From an uncultured Pelagibacteraceae bacterium (GTDB lineage Bacteria > Pseudomonadota > Alphaproteobacteria > Pelagibacterales > Pelagibacteraceae), in the NCBI GenBank assembly GCA_902560075.1, contig CACEKE010000002.1, positions 1 to 64,000 on the forward strand: a DNA stretch of 64,000 nucleotides, read 5' to 3'. This document shows positions 52,316 through 64,000 of the stretch, one piece after another (the first letter of the stretch is position 1; each line of letters starts with the position of its first letter). Below the pieces are notes generated by a model that did no database searches, had not been told where the DNA came from, and saw only the letters and a program-made list of their open reading frames with translations. A program made the translations under genes and the position numbers.

Positions 52316-55300
52316 ATGAAAAAATTTTTTAGTTTAATAATAATACTTTTTATTTTTATAATTCATCCATCAAATTCAAAAAATATACCGCCTGGAACCG
52401 GTCAAAGCGTACCAGCAAATATTTTAATTTTATTAGACCGAACATTTAGTATGAATTGGCCTGCCTCAACGTATGCTAGTGGAACTGCAACTATGTTAGA
52501 GCCAATGTCGGCAATATATGACCCAAAAAATGATTATTATTGGGTTGCAGAAACAGATAATGGGGGAATAGGAACTTGGGATACAAGTACAGACCCAAAT
52601 GTAAATCAAGAAACTCCTTACAGAAGCCTTTGGCAAGCTACTAATAGAGGTTGTAAGACGACCAGTCCTTTTGGTCACAACGGTTGGAATCAGAGAGATC
52701 CTATGGGAAAAAGAAATCAAAGAGAACAGGATACGGCAAATCTTGAATTCTATAATTATTTTGACAAAAGATCTAATGCAAGTGCAACATTAAAACCAGA
52801 TAATATATCTGGAGATAATATAGTGATTGACGCTAGTACGCCTGTATTTGCTCCAACAGATGAAGGTGGAATAGTTCGGATAGGAACAGGTTATGCAGAA
52901 ATTAAACAATTTATTAACAGGAAAAAAGTTACCGCAAAAGTAACAACAAATTTTGCAAATACACTAGCTGTCAGTAATTGGGATATAGAAAAATACACGG
53001 AGTATCTATACACAGCTCATCTTGGAGCAGGAAATGTAGAAAATTCATACGGTTACATTAAATATTTTAATCCGAGAGTAAAACATAAGGTTGAAAATCC
53101 ATATAACAGCACCAGAGACCAAGGGTGTGTGGAAATGTTAAGAGAATGGAACACCAGAAGTAATCATCTAGCAATAGATATTCAAGGTGATATCTATTAC
53201 GCTTTAAGTGGTGGAACAAATGGAAGTGGTGATGCATTTTTATTAAGAAGAGATTTATCTACAAATCCAAATATGATGGTGGCTGATTATACATGTGCCC
53301 TCCCAAATCCTTATAATGGAGGAAGTCGAGCCAAAATCGGTACAGGTTATCAATTACATGAAGCGGCTAAATTTGTAACTGCAATAGCAGCTGACAGTAA
53401 TAATAAATATTTTTATGTGGCTAATGGTGACTACATTCACAGTTTTAAAATCGAAAACGGCTGTGTAAGCATAAACTTAACTCAAAAATTTGAGAACCCC
53501 TGTGGAATATCTTATGGATTGGTAACTGATCCAGACAATGCAAATATATTATATACTACTGGAACATATAGTAACAAAATTTGTAAAATTGAACTTAACC
53601 AAGGAAGGTTTGCTAGAGAAATTAAAAAGGTAGGGACTGCAGATGCATTTGCTACATCCAGTGCCGATACCCTATATTTATTGGAGCCCCAAAGTATTAA
53701 TTTTGATGGTAACAAGAATTTGATTGTTGCAAATAGAGGCCGAATGGAGGTTGTTGTAATTAATAAAGAATTAGAATTTCAAAAAGTCTTTGGTTTAAGT
53801 GGAGTATCTAGACTTAGAGGTGCCATGGAAGCTATAAAGGCTGTTGTCAACGATCCTGGACTTACTGAAGGTGCCCACTTTGGTTTAGGTTTGTGGAGTA
53901 GTTCTGAAGGTATCACTGGTTACAATGGATGGAACACAGCTCTAGATCAGAGTAGAATCTGCGATTTAAAGAATTGTATGCCTGTTCGAGTTTCAGCAAC
54001 TGGAGCAAGTAAAATAAATAATTACTTACAAAGACCGATAACCCTATATAGGCAAACGCACGCAACCGCTTTTTCAAAGATGGCGTATCAATATTTTAAT
54101 CACAACGATTCTCCAGATCTTGGTCTGGACTGTCAGACAAATTATGTAATTGTGATAGGTGATGGACAATGGAGATACCATGACGAGGCGAAAAGGACAA
54201 TGAGGAATTTAGCTAATAACGGAGTAAAAAGTGTAATGGTTGCATATGGAAATGGTATTAGCGACGATGGGTTAGCTAATTTTAATGATATGACTTCCGT
54301 AGGAGGTAGCATATATTCAAATGCAATAATAGCATCAACTGCTCAAGATTTAAAAACACAGCTTCAATCTATAATAGCAACAATAACAAGTGAAAATTTA
54401 GGGTTTACAGCTGTAGCTATGGCTGGATCAATAGATGATGGCAATAAAATATATCAAGCGCAATTTGATTATTTTCCGACAAAAGAATGGGGAGGATCAT
54501 TAAGAAAATTACCAGTGCCTATACCTACAGATGGAAGCTATGATTTTTTAGCAGAAGAACAGTTACCACAACCTAGTAATAGACGAATATGGACTTCGTT
54601 AGCTGGACTGAATGATAATCTTAATAATTTTCATGAGGATCAAGCAAATATAATTAATACAAAACTTTTTCGGCTAACTGGAAATAACGTTAAAGATTAT
54701 CATAATGATAGCGCAGATACTAATGGAACAGGTCGTTGTGGAGTTAATGGAAGTAATGTAGCTACTGTAATAAATGGTATCGATGATGACGCAAAGGGTT
54801 TAATTAATTTTATAAGAGGCAAGGATTATTTTGACTACGATGGAGATTGCAGCTTAGAGGAAACTAGAGACCATTATTTAGCAGATATATATAATTCACA
54901 AATGGCAATTGTAGGACCACCCGAGGGAACCGTCTCATATTTAAATGAAAATCAAGAAGCATACTTTAGGTATCACCATAATTATGATGCATTTAAGTCC
55001 AACAACAATAATGCAACTAGAAAAGAGGTTCTTTATGCAGGAGCTAATAATGGAATATTTCATGCTTTTGACGCGAGTAATTTAAAAGAAATTTGGGGAT
55101 TTGTACCTCCTCTTATTGCTTCAAATTTGCCTACGATGATTAATACCGGTCTAAATAAAACTGGAACAGGTGGAACTGTCCCGATTTTTGGAGTAGATGG
55201 GTCTCCAGTTATACATGATGTATATATGACTAAACCTGGAGCAAATACAAAAGGATGGCAAACTATATCAATGGTACCTTATGGAAGAGGCGGAGCAGGT

Positions 55301-56941
55301 TTTTCTGTGTTAGACATTACGAATCCAAATAGACCAAAACATCTATATTCAATACTAAACGATCGAACATCAGGAAAAGTTTATAGATCAGATAACACAG
55401 GTAATATTGAGGAATATGAGTATAAATCTTACCAATTTGATATCACTAATGCTCAAGAAATCACAACTGTAATAAATAATTATTCAACTAACTCCTCTAT
55501 ATCTAATGTTTGTAATGGTGTTGGAAATACCTCTTGTTTTAAGGGTACAACTATAAATATTCCAAATGTAACAGAATATAATAGTAATTCTGAAGTTAAA
55601 ATTTATCTTAACGGTAATGATGTTACATCTTCATCAAGTTATTCTTTAGTTGGAGGTTCAATATTTAAGATAGCATTTGGAAGTAATATTTCTTTTCAAG
55701 CAAACCCTAATAGTAATAATATAAATTCAAATTCTATAGTGCAAATATCGATAACTAATATTATTGATACAGCTGGATTAGAATATAATTACAAAAATTT
55801 AGGACAAACATGGTCAAGTCCAAGAATATTTCTTCTTCCGAATAATGGAGCAGGAGATGCTGACATTAAAGATGATTTATACGTTGCAGTATTTGGCGGT
55901 GGGTATGGTGGAAATATTCCAGGAGTAGGTTCTAGCGTGTATGTGATGAATTTAGAAAATGGAAAGATACTAAAAGAAATAAATATTGAAGATGTTAATG
56001 GAAATGGTATTGCAAACTCAATCCCAGCGACTCCGGTTGTGATAACCCCAGATATGGTCATGAATGCTAATTATAGAGGTGCTTTAGTTTATATAAATGA
56101 CTTAGAGGGAAAAATCACAAAGATTAATTTAACGAATATGTCGGATAGTAGAGCTCAAACAGGAACTTCACAAATAATTTCAATGTATGATTCAAATACA
56201 ATATTCTCTGCAGAATCAACTAGTGAAAATGGTAGATACATGTTTCATAGTTTGGAGGCAGGAATAGGGAAAGATTCAAATAATTTATGGTTATTTTCTG
56301 GAACTGGAAATTATACAAATCTAAATGATATTGGATTATTAACAGATAAAAATAAAATAGATAATTTATTAATTGGAATTAAAGATGAATATTTTCCAAA
56401 TTATAAAAATAATGTTGCTAGTATAACTGCTAATACTACCACTATTCCAGTAACAACCATTGATGATTTAGATCAATGCAAAAATACAAGCACTGATACT
56501 ACAGGAGCTAATTGTCCAACTAATGCAGATAGAGGATGGTATGTTCAGATAGATAGTATTGATGGTGCACCTGGATCTAATGCAAGAACTCAAAGAAAAG
56601 TGTCAGCAGAACCTACTATAAGTGCAGGTAAAGTTTATTTTCCAATTTTTAAACCTGCAGCAAGTGACCCTTGTGGCTTAGGTTTAGCTTATATTTGTAC
56701 CACAGATGATGAATGTGGCACTAATAATCTCTCCTTACTTGGAGCAAATCCTACATCTCATAGAACTGAAAGATGTTTGTACGTAGGTAAAGGGGTGTTA
56801 TCAAAACCAATTATTGATAGTGGAACAGCTTATGTTGCTATTTCTGGAGAAGCTGATGTTGGTGTCTATGAAGACCTGGTAGTTATACCTGCAATTGGTT
56901 ACAGTTCTGATACTTTCAGAATTAATTGGAGAGAAAATTAG
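52316..56941 (+). CDS. PilY1-like tip adhesin, second copy, with altered MIDAS
   Basis: A 1541-residue exported protein (signal peptide MKKFFSLIIILFIFIIHPSNS). It has the same layout as the first copy: VPANILILLDRTFSM, then a long insertion of about 440 residues, then the VWA fold resuming at SGVSRLRGAMEAIKAVV (about residue 500) and the C-terminal PilY1 propeller (GANNGIFHAFDASNL, FGGGYGGNIPG, GALVYINDLEGKITKIN). The MIDAS DxSxS is DxTxS here (Asp41, Thr43, Ser45), so metal binding may differ. About 60 bp of AT-rich DNA precede it. Two PilY1 tips could give different surface specificities. Confidence 0.87.
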   Translation: MKKFFSLIIILFIFIIHPSNSKNIPPGTGQSVPANILILLDRTFSMNWPASTYASGTATMLEPMSAIYDPKNDYYWVAETDNGGIGTWDTSTDPNVNQETPYRSLWQATNRGCKTTSPFGHNGWNQRDPMGKRNQREQDTANLEFYNYFDKRSNASATLKPDNISGDNIVIDASTPVFAPTDEGGIVRIGTGYAEIKQFINRKKVTAKVTTNFANTLAVSNWDIEKYTEYLYTAHLGAGNVENSYGYIKYFNPRVKHKVENPYNSTRDQGCVEMLREWNTRSNHLAIDIQGDIYYALSGGTNGSGDAFLLRRDLSTNPNMMVADYTCALPNPYNGGSRAKIGTGYQLHEAAKFVTAIAADSNNKYFYVANGDYIHSFKIENGCVSINLTQKFENPCGISYGLVTDPDNANILYTTGTYSNKICKIELNQGRFAREIKKVGTADAFATSSADTLYLLEPQSINFDGNKNLIVANRGRMEVVVINKELEFQKVFGLSGVSRLRGAMEAIKAVVNDPGLTEGAHFGLGLWSSSEGITGYNGWNTALDQSRICDLKNCMPVRVSATGASKINNYLQRPITLYRQTHATAFSKMAYQYFNHNDSPDLGLDCQTNYVIVIGDGQWRYHDEAKRTMRNLANNGVKSVMVAYGNGISDDGLANFNDMTSVGGSIYSNAIIASTAQDLKTQLQSIIATITSENLGFTAVAMAGSIDDGNKIYQAQFDYFPTKEWGGSLRKLPVPIPTDGSYDFLAEEQLPQPSNRRIWTSLAGLNDNLNNFHEDQANIINTKLFRLTGNNVKDYHNDSADTNGTGRCGVNGSNVATVINGIDDDAKGLINFIRGKDYFDYDGDCSLEETRDHYLADIYNSQMAIVGPPEGTVSYLNENQEAYFRYHHNYDAFKSNNNNATRKEVLYAGANNGIFHAFDASNLKEIWGFVPPLIASNLPTMINTGLNKTGTGGTVPIFGVDGSPVIHDVYMTKPGANTKGWQTISMVPYGRGGAGFSVLDITNPNRPKHLYSILNDRTSGKVYRSDNTGNIEEYEYKSYQFDITNAQEITTVINNYSTNSSISNVCNGVGNTSCFKGTTINIPNVTEYNSNSEVKIYLNGNDVTSSSSYSLVGGSIFKIAFGSNISFQANPNSNNINSNSIVQISITNIIDTAGLEYNYKNLGQTWSSPRIFLLPNNGAGDADIKDDLYVAVFGGGYGGNIPGVGSSVYVMNLENGKILKEINIEDVNGNGIANSIPATPVVITPDMVMNANYRGALVYINDLEGKITKINLTNMSDSRAQTGTSQIISMYDSNTIFSAESTSENGRYMFHSLEAGIGKDSNNLWLFSGTGNYTNLNDIGLLTDKNKIDNLLIGIKDEYFPNYKNNVASITANTTTIPVTTIDDLDQCKNTSTDTTGANCPTNADRGWYVQIDSIDGAPGSNARTQRKVSAEPTISAGKVYFPIFKPAASDPCGLGLAYICTTDDECGTNNLSLLGANPTSHRTERCLYVGKGVLSKPIIDSGTAYVAISGEADVGVYEDLVVIPAIGYSSDTFRINWREN

Positions 56942-56942
56942 T

Positions 56943-58067
56943 TTAAGAAATTATTTGATTATTATAAATTCTTGAACTCATCACAATTCCAAAGCCAATC
57001 ATTGTTGCTAACATGGAAGATCCACCATAGGACATAATCGGTAAAGGAGACCCAACTATTGGGAGCAATCCTAAAACCATACTCATATTTACTGCTATAT
57101 AAATAAAAATTGACGAAGCAAATCCATAGCAAAATAATTTACTGAAATAACTTCTAGATATCATCCCAATATTAATGATTCTGTAAATGATTATGGCGTA
57201 AAGAATTAATAATAGTAACGAACCTAAAAAACCGAACTCTTCTGAGTATAAGGTAAATATAAAATCTGTATGCTTTTCTGGTAAAAATTCTAGATAACCT
57301 TGAGTACCTTTTAAAAAACCCTTGCCAAATAATCCTCCTGAACCAACTGCGATTTTGGATTGTATTATTTGATATCCTGCACCTAAAGGGTCTCGGTCAG
57401 GATTGAAAAAACTCAATATTCTTAACTTTTGGTAAGGTTTTAAAAACGAAATTATAAATGGTGCGGAAATAATAAAAGTAATAGATGCAATTACAAAATA
57501 TTTAATATTAATTCCAGCAAGCCATAAGACCATAATCCCACTTAAGGCAATTAGAATTGAAGTTCCAAGATCTGGTTGCGTAATTACGAGGAAAATTGGG
57601 ATAATTAATATTACTAATGGAACAAAAATATTTGTGAATTTATTTATACTATGAATTTGTGCACGGTGATAATATTTTGCAAAACAAACTATAATTGCAA
57701 TTTTCATTAGTTCAGAAGGTTGAAGATTTATAAAGTATAAATTAATCCACCTTTGAGAACCTGAGGCTGTAATTCCGTATAAAGATGCCCACAATAATAA
57801 TATTAAAGTCACTCCATAAAATAAGTAAGATAAAGAAAACCACATTTTAATATTAATAAAAGAAATCACTAACATCAGTGTAAAAAATAAAGCAAATCGA
57901 ATTGCATGATTTTTAGTATGATAAAGGACTTCTCCTCCATCGGTTGAATACATTGCAAAACAACTTATAGAACCAACTAACAAAATACAAATTAACAATA
58001 AATAGTCTATTGATCTTAGCTTTTGAAAAAAAGTTTGTTGATTGGTAAATGAAAAATTACTGTACAT
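56943..58067 (-). CDS. rodA: Rod-shape SEDS glycosyltransferase RodA
   Basis: A 374-residue membrane protein that polymerises lipid II in the elongasome. About ten helices; SEDS blocks are NLQPSELMKIAIIVCFAKY, TQPDLGTSILIALSGI, LPEKHTDFIFTLYSEEFGF (catalytic Asp-containing loop KHTDF), and SPLPIMSYGGSSM. It lies 2 bp after the PBP2 gene, its obligate partner. Its stop is one base from the end of the convergent second pilY1 gene. Confidence 0.95.
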   Translation of the reverse strand: MYSNFSFTNQQTFFQKLRSIDYLLLICILLVGSISCFAMYSTDGGEVLYHTKNHAIRFALFFTLMLVISFINIKMWFSLSYLFYGVTLILLLWASLYGITASGSQRWINLYFINLQPSELMKIAIIVCFAKYYHRAQIHSINKFTNIFVPLVILIIPIFLVITQPDLGTSILIALSGIMVLWLAGINIKYFVIASITFIISAPFIISFLKPYQKLRILSFFNPDRDPLGAGYQIIQSKIAVGSGGLFGKGFLKGTQGYLEFLPEKHTDFIFTLYSEEFGFLGSLLLLILYAIIIYRIINIGMISRSYFSKLFCYGFASSIFIYIAVNMSMVLGLLPIVGSPLPIMSYGGSSMLATMIGFGIVMSSRIYNNQIIS

Positions 58068-58069
58068 TT

Positions 58070-60040
58070 TTAAACCATAATATTTCTTTTTGTTCGCTCT
58101 TCATGTCTATCTACTACAGCTCTCATTAGTTTTTGAGCTATTGGAGCAGCTGCCTTGCTTCCAGAACCTCCATGCTCAACTAATACACTCATAGCGTATC
58201 TTGGATTTTCATATGGACCAAATGCAATAAACCAAGCATGGTCTCTGTTTTTATATGGAATTTGTGAAATATCTAAATCTAATTCCCTTTCCTCTTCTGT
58301 AATTCTTTTTACCTGAGAAGTTCCGGTTTTGCCAGCAAACTGATATTTTGGATCGTCAATTCTTGAGGAGTATGATGTTCCGTATATTTCATTTGTAGAT
58401 TTAAACATTGCATCTAATACAAATTTAATATTTTCTGGATTTCTGTACAAAGGTTGATGCTCTTTTTTTTCAACTTTTAAAAATTCTTCGGTCGCTTTTA
58501 TTAATGCATTGTCTTTTTCTTTAGCTTCCTCTCTAGCTTCCATTTCGTTTTCTTTCATTATTCTTTTAATGCTTTCATATGATTTCTGATTTTGCCCTAC
58601 TCTAATTTTCGGATAAATTTTATAACCTCCATTAGCTAACTGAGCTGTCATTAAACATAATTGTAAAGGATTAGTTTGAATATAACCTTGTCCAATCCCA
58701 GTAATAAATGTTTCTCCAAGATACCAATTTTGTCCAAGAATTTCTTTTTTCCACTCTGTTGACGGAACTATACCTTCTTTTTCATTTTCAAAATATTCTC
58801 CTAGAACTTTTGTACCTAAGCCAAATTTTTTTGCAGTTATACTAAGTCTATCTACTCCTAATAACCTAGCTAGTTCATAAAAATAAATATCGCACGACTG
58901 CTTAATTGAATTTTTTAAACTCATAAAACCATGACCCTTTTTTTTCCAGCAGTGGTATTTTTCACCATACATTTCAACTTTACCCTCACATTTAACTTGT
59001 TTATCCGGTCTGATAACATCGTTTTCCAATGCGGATAGGGCTACTATTGGTTTAATAGTCGATCCAGGTGAGTAGAGACCTGAAACAGTTTTATTCAAAA
59101 GGGGGTTTAAAGGATCAGACTTTATACTATTCCACAATTTTTCATCTATACCGTATAAAAATAAATTTGGATCAAATGAAGGTGATGAATTCATCGCAAT
59201 AATATCACCAGTATAAATATCCATAACACTAATGGATCCAGCTTTGTCCCTTAATAAATCTGAGGTTAATTTTTGAATTTCTGTATCTATTGTTAAATTG
59301 ATTGTTTGTCCCCTAGATCCTTCTTTAAAATCAATTTGATTTATTCGTTTACCAAATGCGTTAACTTCGTATCTTTGAATACTATTCGTTCCTATAAGTT
59401 CATTTTCAAATTTTTTCTCTAATCCTGATTTTCCAACTCTTAATCCAGGAACATTTCTTTCTTTTATTACTTTATTATTGACGAGATCATTAACGCTGGC
59501 TTGTGAAACATATCCAAGTATATGAGTATAACTCTCTCCATATGGATAACTTCTACCAACTGTAATAACAGGTTTAGCACCTGGTAGTTCATGCAAATAA
59601 AAATTAATTTTTGAAAATTCATCCCAGCTCAAGTTTTCAGATATAACTATAGTCTCCCAGGGTTTCTGAGTTTTTTTCTTAGCAAAAATTTTTGATAATG
59701 TTTTATTGTCAAACTTTAATATATCTCTAAGTCTTATTAATAAACTTCTAAAATCTTCTACCTGTTCAGGAATAACATGAAGTTGATAAACTTTTAAATT
59801 TCCAGCAATTGTATTTCCAAAGTAATCTTTAAATTCACCTCTTATTGGTGGTAATCTAGTTTCCCTTAATCGATTTTTATCTGAGAGTGTGAGATATTTT
59901 TTGTTTTCACTTATTTGTAGAGAAAATAATCTTCCAACAATACCAAAAAAAATTACAGCTTTAGCAGCAGAAAAAATAAACATTCTTCTATTAATAGTCT
60001 TAAGTTTATTAAAACCTGTATCGTGTCCACCGCTAATCAT
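58070..60040 (-). CDS. mrdA: Penicillin-binding protein 2 (transpeptidase MrdA)
   Basis: Class B PBP, 656 residues, cross-linking peptidoglycan with RodA. One N-terminal helix (MFIFSAAKAVIFFGIVGRLF), a dimerisation domain with RGEFKDYFGN, then the transpeptidase domain: SxxK in SPGSTIKP, SxN as SCD in KQSCDIYFYE, and KTG in GKTGTSQ. A longer frame begins at 60079, but the ATG at 60040 has a perfect Shine-Dalgarno (AAGGAG) 8 bp upstream, inside the end of mreD. It is therefore the better start, giving an 8-bp overlap. Confidence 0.94.
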   Translation of the reverse strand: MISGGHDTGFNKLKTINRRMFIFSAAKAVIFFGIVGRLFSLQISENKKYLTLSDKNRLRETRLPPIRGEFKDYFGNTIAGNLKVYQLHVIPEQVEDFRSLLIRLRDILKFDNKTLSKIFAKKKTQKPWETIVISENLSWDEFSKINFYLHELPGAKPVITVGRSYPYGESYTHILGYVSQASVNDLVNNKVIKERNVPGLRVGKSGLEKKFENELIGTNSIQRYEVNAFGKRINQIDFKEGSRGQTINLTIDTEIQKLTSDLLRDKAGSISVMDIYTGDIIAMNSSPSFDPNLFLYGIDEKLWNSIKSDPLNPLLNKTVSGLYSPGSTIKPIVALSALENDVIRPDKQVKCEGKVEMYGEKYHCWKKKGHGFMSLKNSIKQSCDIYFYELARLLGVDRLSITAKKFGLGTKVLGEYFENEKEGIVPSTEWKKEILGQNWYLGETFITGIGQGYIQTNPLQLCLMTAQLANGGYKIYPKIRVGQNQKSYESIKRIMKENEMEAREEAKEKDNALIKATEEFLKVEKKEHQPLYRNPENIKFVLDAMFKSTNEIYGTSYSSRIDDPKYQFAGKTGTSQVKRITEEERELDLDISQIPYKNRDHAWFIAFGPYENPRYAMSVLVEHGGSGSKAAAPIAQKLMRAVVDRHEERTKRNIMV

Positions 60041-60554
60041 TTGTTTGCTCCTTAAAGACAAATCTTTGGTAAATGTCAAAAATATATGAGAATAAATAAT
60101 ATAGCAAAAATGTGAAAAAAATATTACCTGTTAGATCATAATAATTCACATTCACAGAAAAAAAGGTAGTTAATAAAAAATAGTTAATTGAAGTTGCGAC
60201 TAATATTGTTAGTAAAAAAAATAGCCAATCTTTCACCATATCTGGTCTCAATGTAATATTTCTTAAATACGCTGCAAATCCACATATAATAAAATAGGTT
60301 AGTCCACTTAATCCGATTGGAAAACCTAATACTACATCGTTAAATAAACTTGCAATAAATATAGATCCATATCCTAAACTTTCACTTCTCTTTAAACTCC
60401 AATAGTAAATTAATATAAACGGAAAATTAAATGAGAAATATTTGTAATTTAAATAGTTAAAATCAAACTCATTTAAAGTAGAGGCATATAACAAAATCAA
60501 AGGTGCAAAAGCTAAAAATTTTTTTAATTTAGTCTTTTTTGTTTGTACACTCAT
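60033..60554 (-). CDS. mreD: Rod-shape-determining protein MreD
   Basis: A 173-residue inner-membrane protein with about five hydrophobic helices and the short motif SLFNDVVLGFPIGLSGL typical of MreD. Starts at the mreC stop without gap and overlaps mrdA. The order mreB-C-D-mrdA-rodA is the classical one, which confirms the call despite low sequence signal. Confidence 0.88.
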   Translation of the reverse strand: MSVQTKKTKLKKFLAFAPLILLYASTLNEFDFNYLNYKYFSFNFPFILIYYWSLKRSESLGYGSIFIASLFNDVVLGFPIGLSGLTYFIICGFAAYLRNITLRPDMVKDWLFFLLTILVATSINYFLLTTFFSVNVNYYDLTGNIFFTFLLYYLFSYIFDIYQRFVFKEQTND

Positions 60555-61388
60555 CTAATTATTCTCCTTGTTAAAAGATACAACTTTAACAAAAGTTAAC
60601 TGTGAAAGGTCTGAGAAAAATTTAATTTCTTCTCCAGAATTAAATTCTCCAATTGGTATTCCAGATTTAAAAATACCTCCAGAACCGGATGTAAAAACTA
60701 TTTTTTTTTCGTTTAATGTATTCTCAGTTTTAAAATATTGGATTTGTCCTTTATTCTTCCCACTACCAGACATTATTGATTGGATATCTCCTGGCTCTAA
60801 TATTACTGGAATTTTGCTGTTTAAGTCAGATATTAATAATACTCTTGAAGTTGCATAATTGACCTCAACTACTTTACCTACCAAATAGGGTCCGTCTAGT
60901 ACGGCCATGCCTATTCTTATTTTATCCTTACTTCCTTTATTTAGAATAATTGATCTTAAAAATGGACTTTCTTTATCTAAAAGAACCTTTGCAACTAGTT
61001 CATCAGTATTAATTATATATTCATCTATTATTTTTCTTAGCCTTTCGTTTTCAAATTTTAAATATTCATTATCTAATTCTTTTCCTCTTAGACTTTTAAA
61101 CTTTTCTTTTAATTGATCATGATCATTATATAGATTTAGATGATTGTTAATTGCAATTAATGATCTGTTTAATTGTTGTTCTGGTAGTGAGACAATAAAA
61201 GAAACTCTATATACAACTTCATTCAAACCAATTTTAAGATAATTGATTGCAGGAAAATTTATTCTCGACAAAACTATTAAAACAATTGAAAATAAAATTA
61301 ACGCTACTAACGAAAATCTTTGTTTATTACCTTTTTTTAAAAAAGCAGAACGTATTGCAATAACAAAATCGTCCCTGCTTGTTGCCAT
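60555..61388 (-). CDS. mreC: Rod-shape-determining protein MreC
   Basis: A 277-residue bitopic protein. One helix (FSLVALILFSIVLIVL at about residues 25-40), a coiled coil (about 68-115: LKEKFKSLRGKELDNEYLK…), and a beta-rich periplasmic domain with LRSIILNKGSKDKIRIGMAV and a late GVIPSGIPIG-like KSGIPIGEF block. Links MreB with PBP2. It lies 6 bp after mreB. Confidence 0.92.
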   Translation of the reverse strand: MATSRDDFVIAIRSAFLKKGNKQRFSLVALILFSIVLIVLSRINFPAINYLKIGLNEVVYRVSFIVSLPEQQLNRSLIAINNHLNLYNDHDQLKEKFKSLRGKELDNEYLKFENERLRKIIDEYIINTDELVAKVLLDKESPFLRSIILNKGSKDKIRIGMAVLDGPYLVGKVVEVNYATSRVLLISDLNSKIPVILEPGDIQSIMSGSGKNKGQIQYFKTENTLNEKKIVFTSGSGGIFKSGIPIGEFNSGEEIKFFSDLSQLTFVKVVSFNKENN

Positions 61389-61394
61389 AGTTTT

Positions 61395-64000
<2,606 letters not shown>

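Noticed and set aside
60041..60079. Longer PBP2 start at 60079
   Set aside because: The ATG at 60040 has a perfect AAGGAG at the right distance, and the longer version would overlap mreD by 47 bp.

Overview
The window looks like chromosomal DNA of a streamlined marine alphaproteobacterium, most likely of the SAR11/Pelagibacterales type. This is inferred from strong AT bias, very short intergenic gaps, many 1-14 bp gene overlaps, a high share of periplasmic-binding-protein transporters, and the absence of insertion sequences, prophage, CRISPR, tRNA or rRNA. Two genes are cut by the window edges: a cyclophilin at the left and leuA at the right.

Left part (1-10.5 kb). A seven-gene minus-strand operon (9181 down to 502) starts with an Asp/Glu-racemase-family protein and an M24-fold hydrolase of the ectoine-hydrolase (EutD/DoeA) type. 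It continues with a complete polyamine-type ABC transporter (ATPase, binding protein, two permeases) and ends with a bifunctional hydroxyacyl-CoA dehydrogenase/enoyl-CoA hydratase. This reads as one uptake-and-catabolism unit. A LivJ-like binding protein follows on the plus strand. It converges with a minus-strand livGFHM cluster that also carries a divergent ProC-like reductase, a periplasmic thioredoxin-like protein and possibly a 22-residue membrane peptide.

Middle part (15.7-31.6 kb). This holds envelope and sensing genes: a small outer-membrane barrel, a TIGR03643-type protein, a glutaredoxin, a stand-alone inverse-autotransporter barrel with a separate secreted partner, MsrB, a methyltransferase, an EamA exporter, an ammonium transporter fused to a PP2C phosphatase, a DadA-like oxidase, an autotransporter with a repeat propeller, a CHASE2-PP2C phosphatase, a secreted FecR protein with a long polylysine tail, and a TPR/beta-barrel protein.

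Right-centre (31.6-57 kb). This is an almost complete type IV pilus locus: two pilins, pilC, pilB, secretin, pilP, pilO, a fused pilM-pilN, pilT, the minor pilins fimT/pilV/pilW/pilX, two giant pilY1 genes and pilD. A STAS antagonist and an anti-sigma-type HATPase are embedded in it, and a GAF-PP2C phosphatase lies between the two pilY1 genes. Together with the other two PP2C proteins these form a candidate Rsb-like partner-switching network with three different inputs (ammonium, CHASE2, GAF). I regard this as the most interesting system in the window.

Right end (57-64 kb). The elongasome genes mreB, mreC, mreD, mrdA (PBP2) and rodA follow leuA on the minus strand. All functional statements come from reading motifs and gene order; no database search was run.
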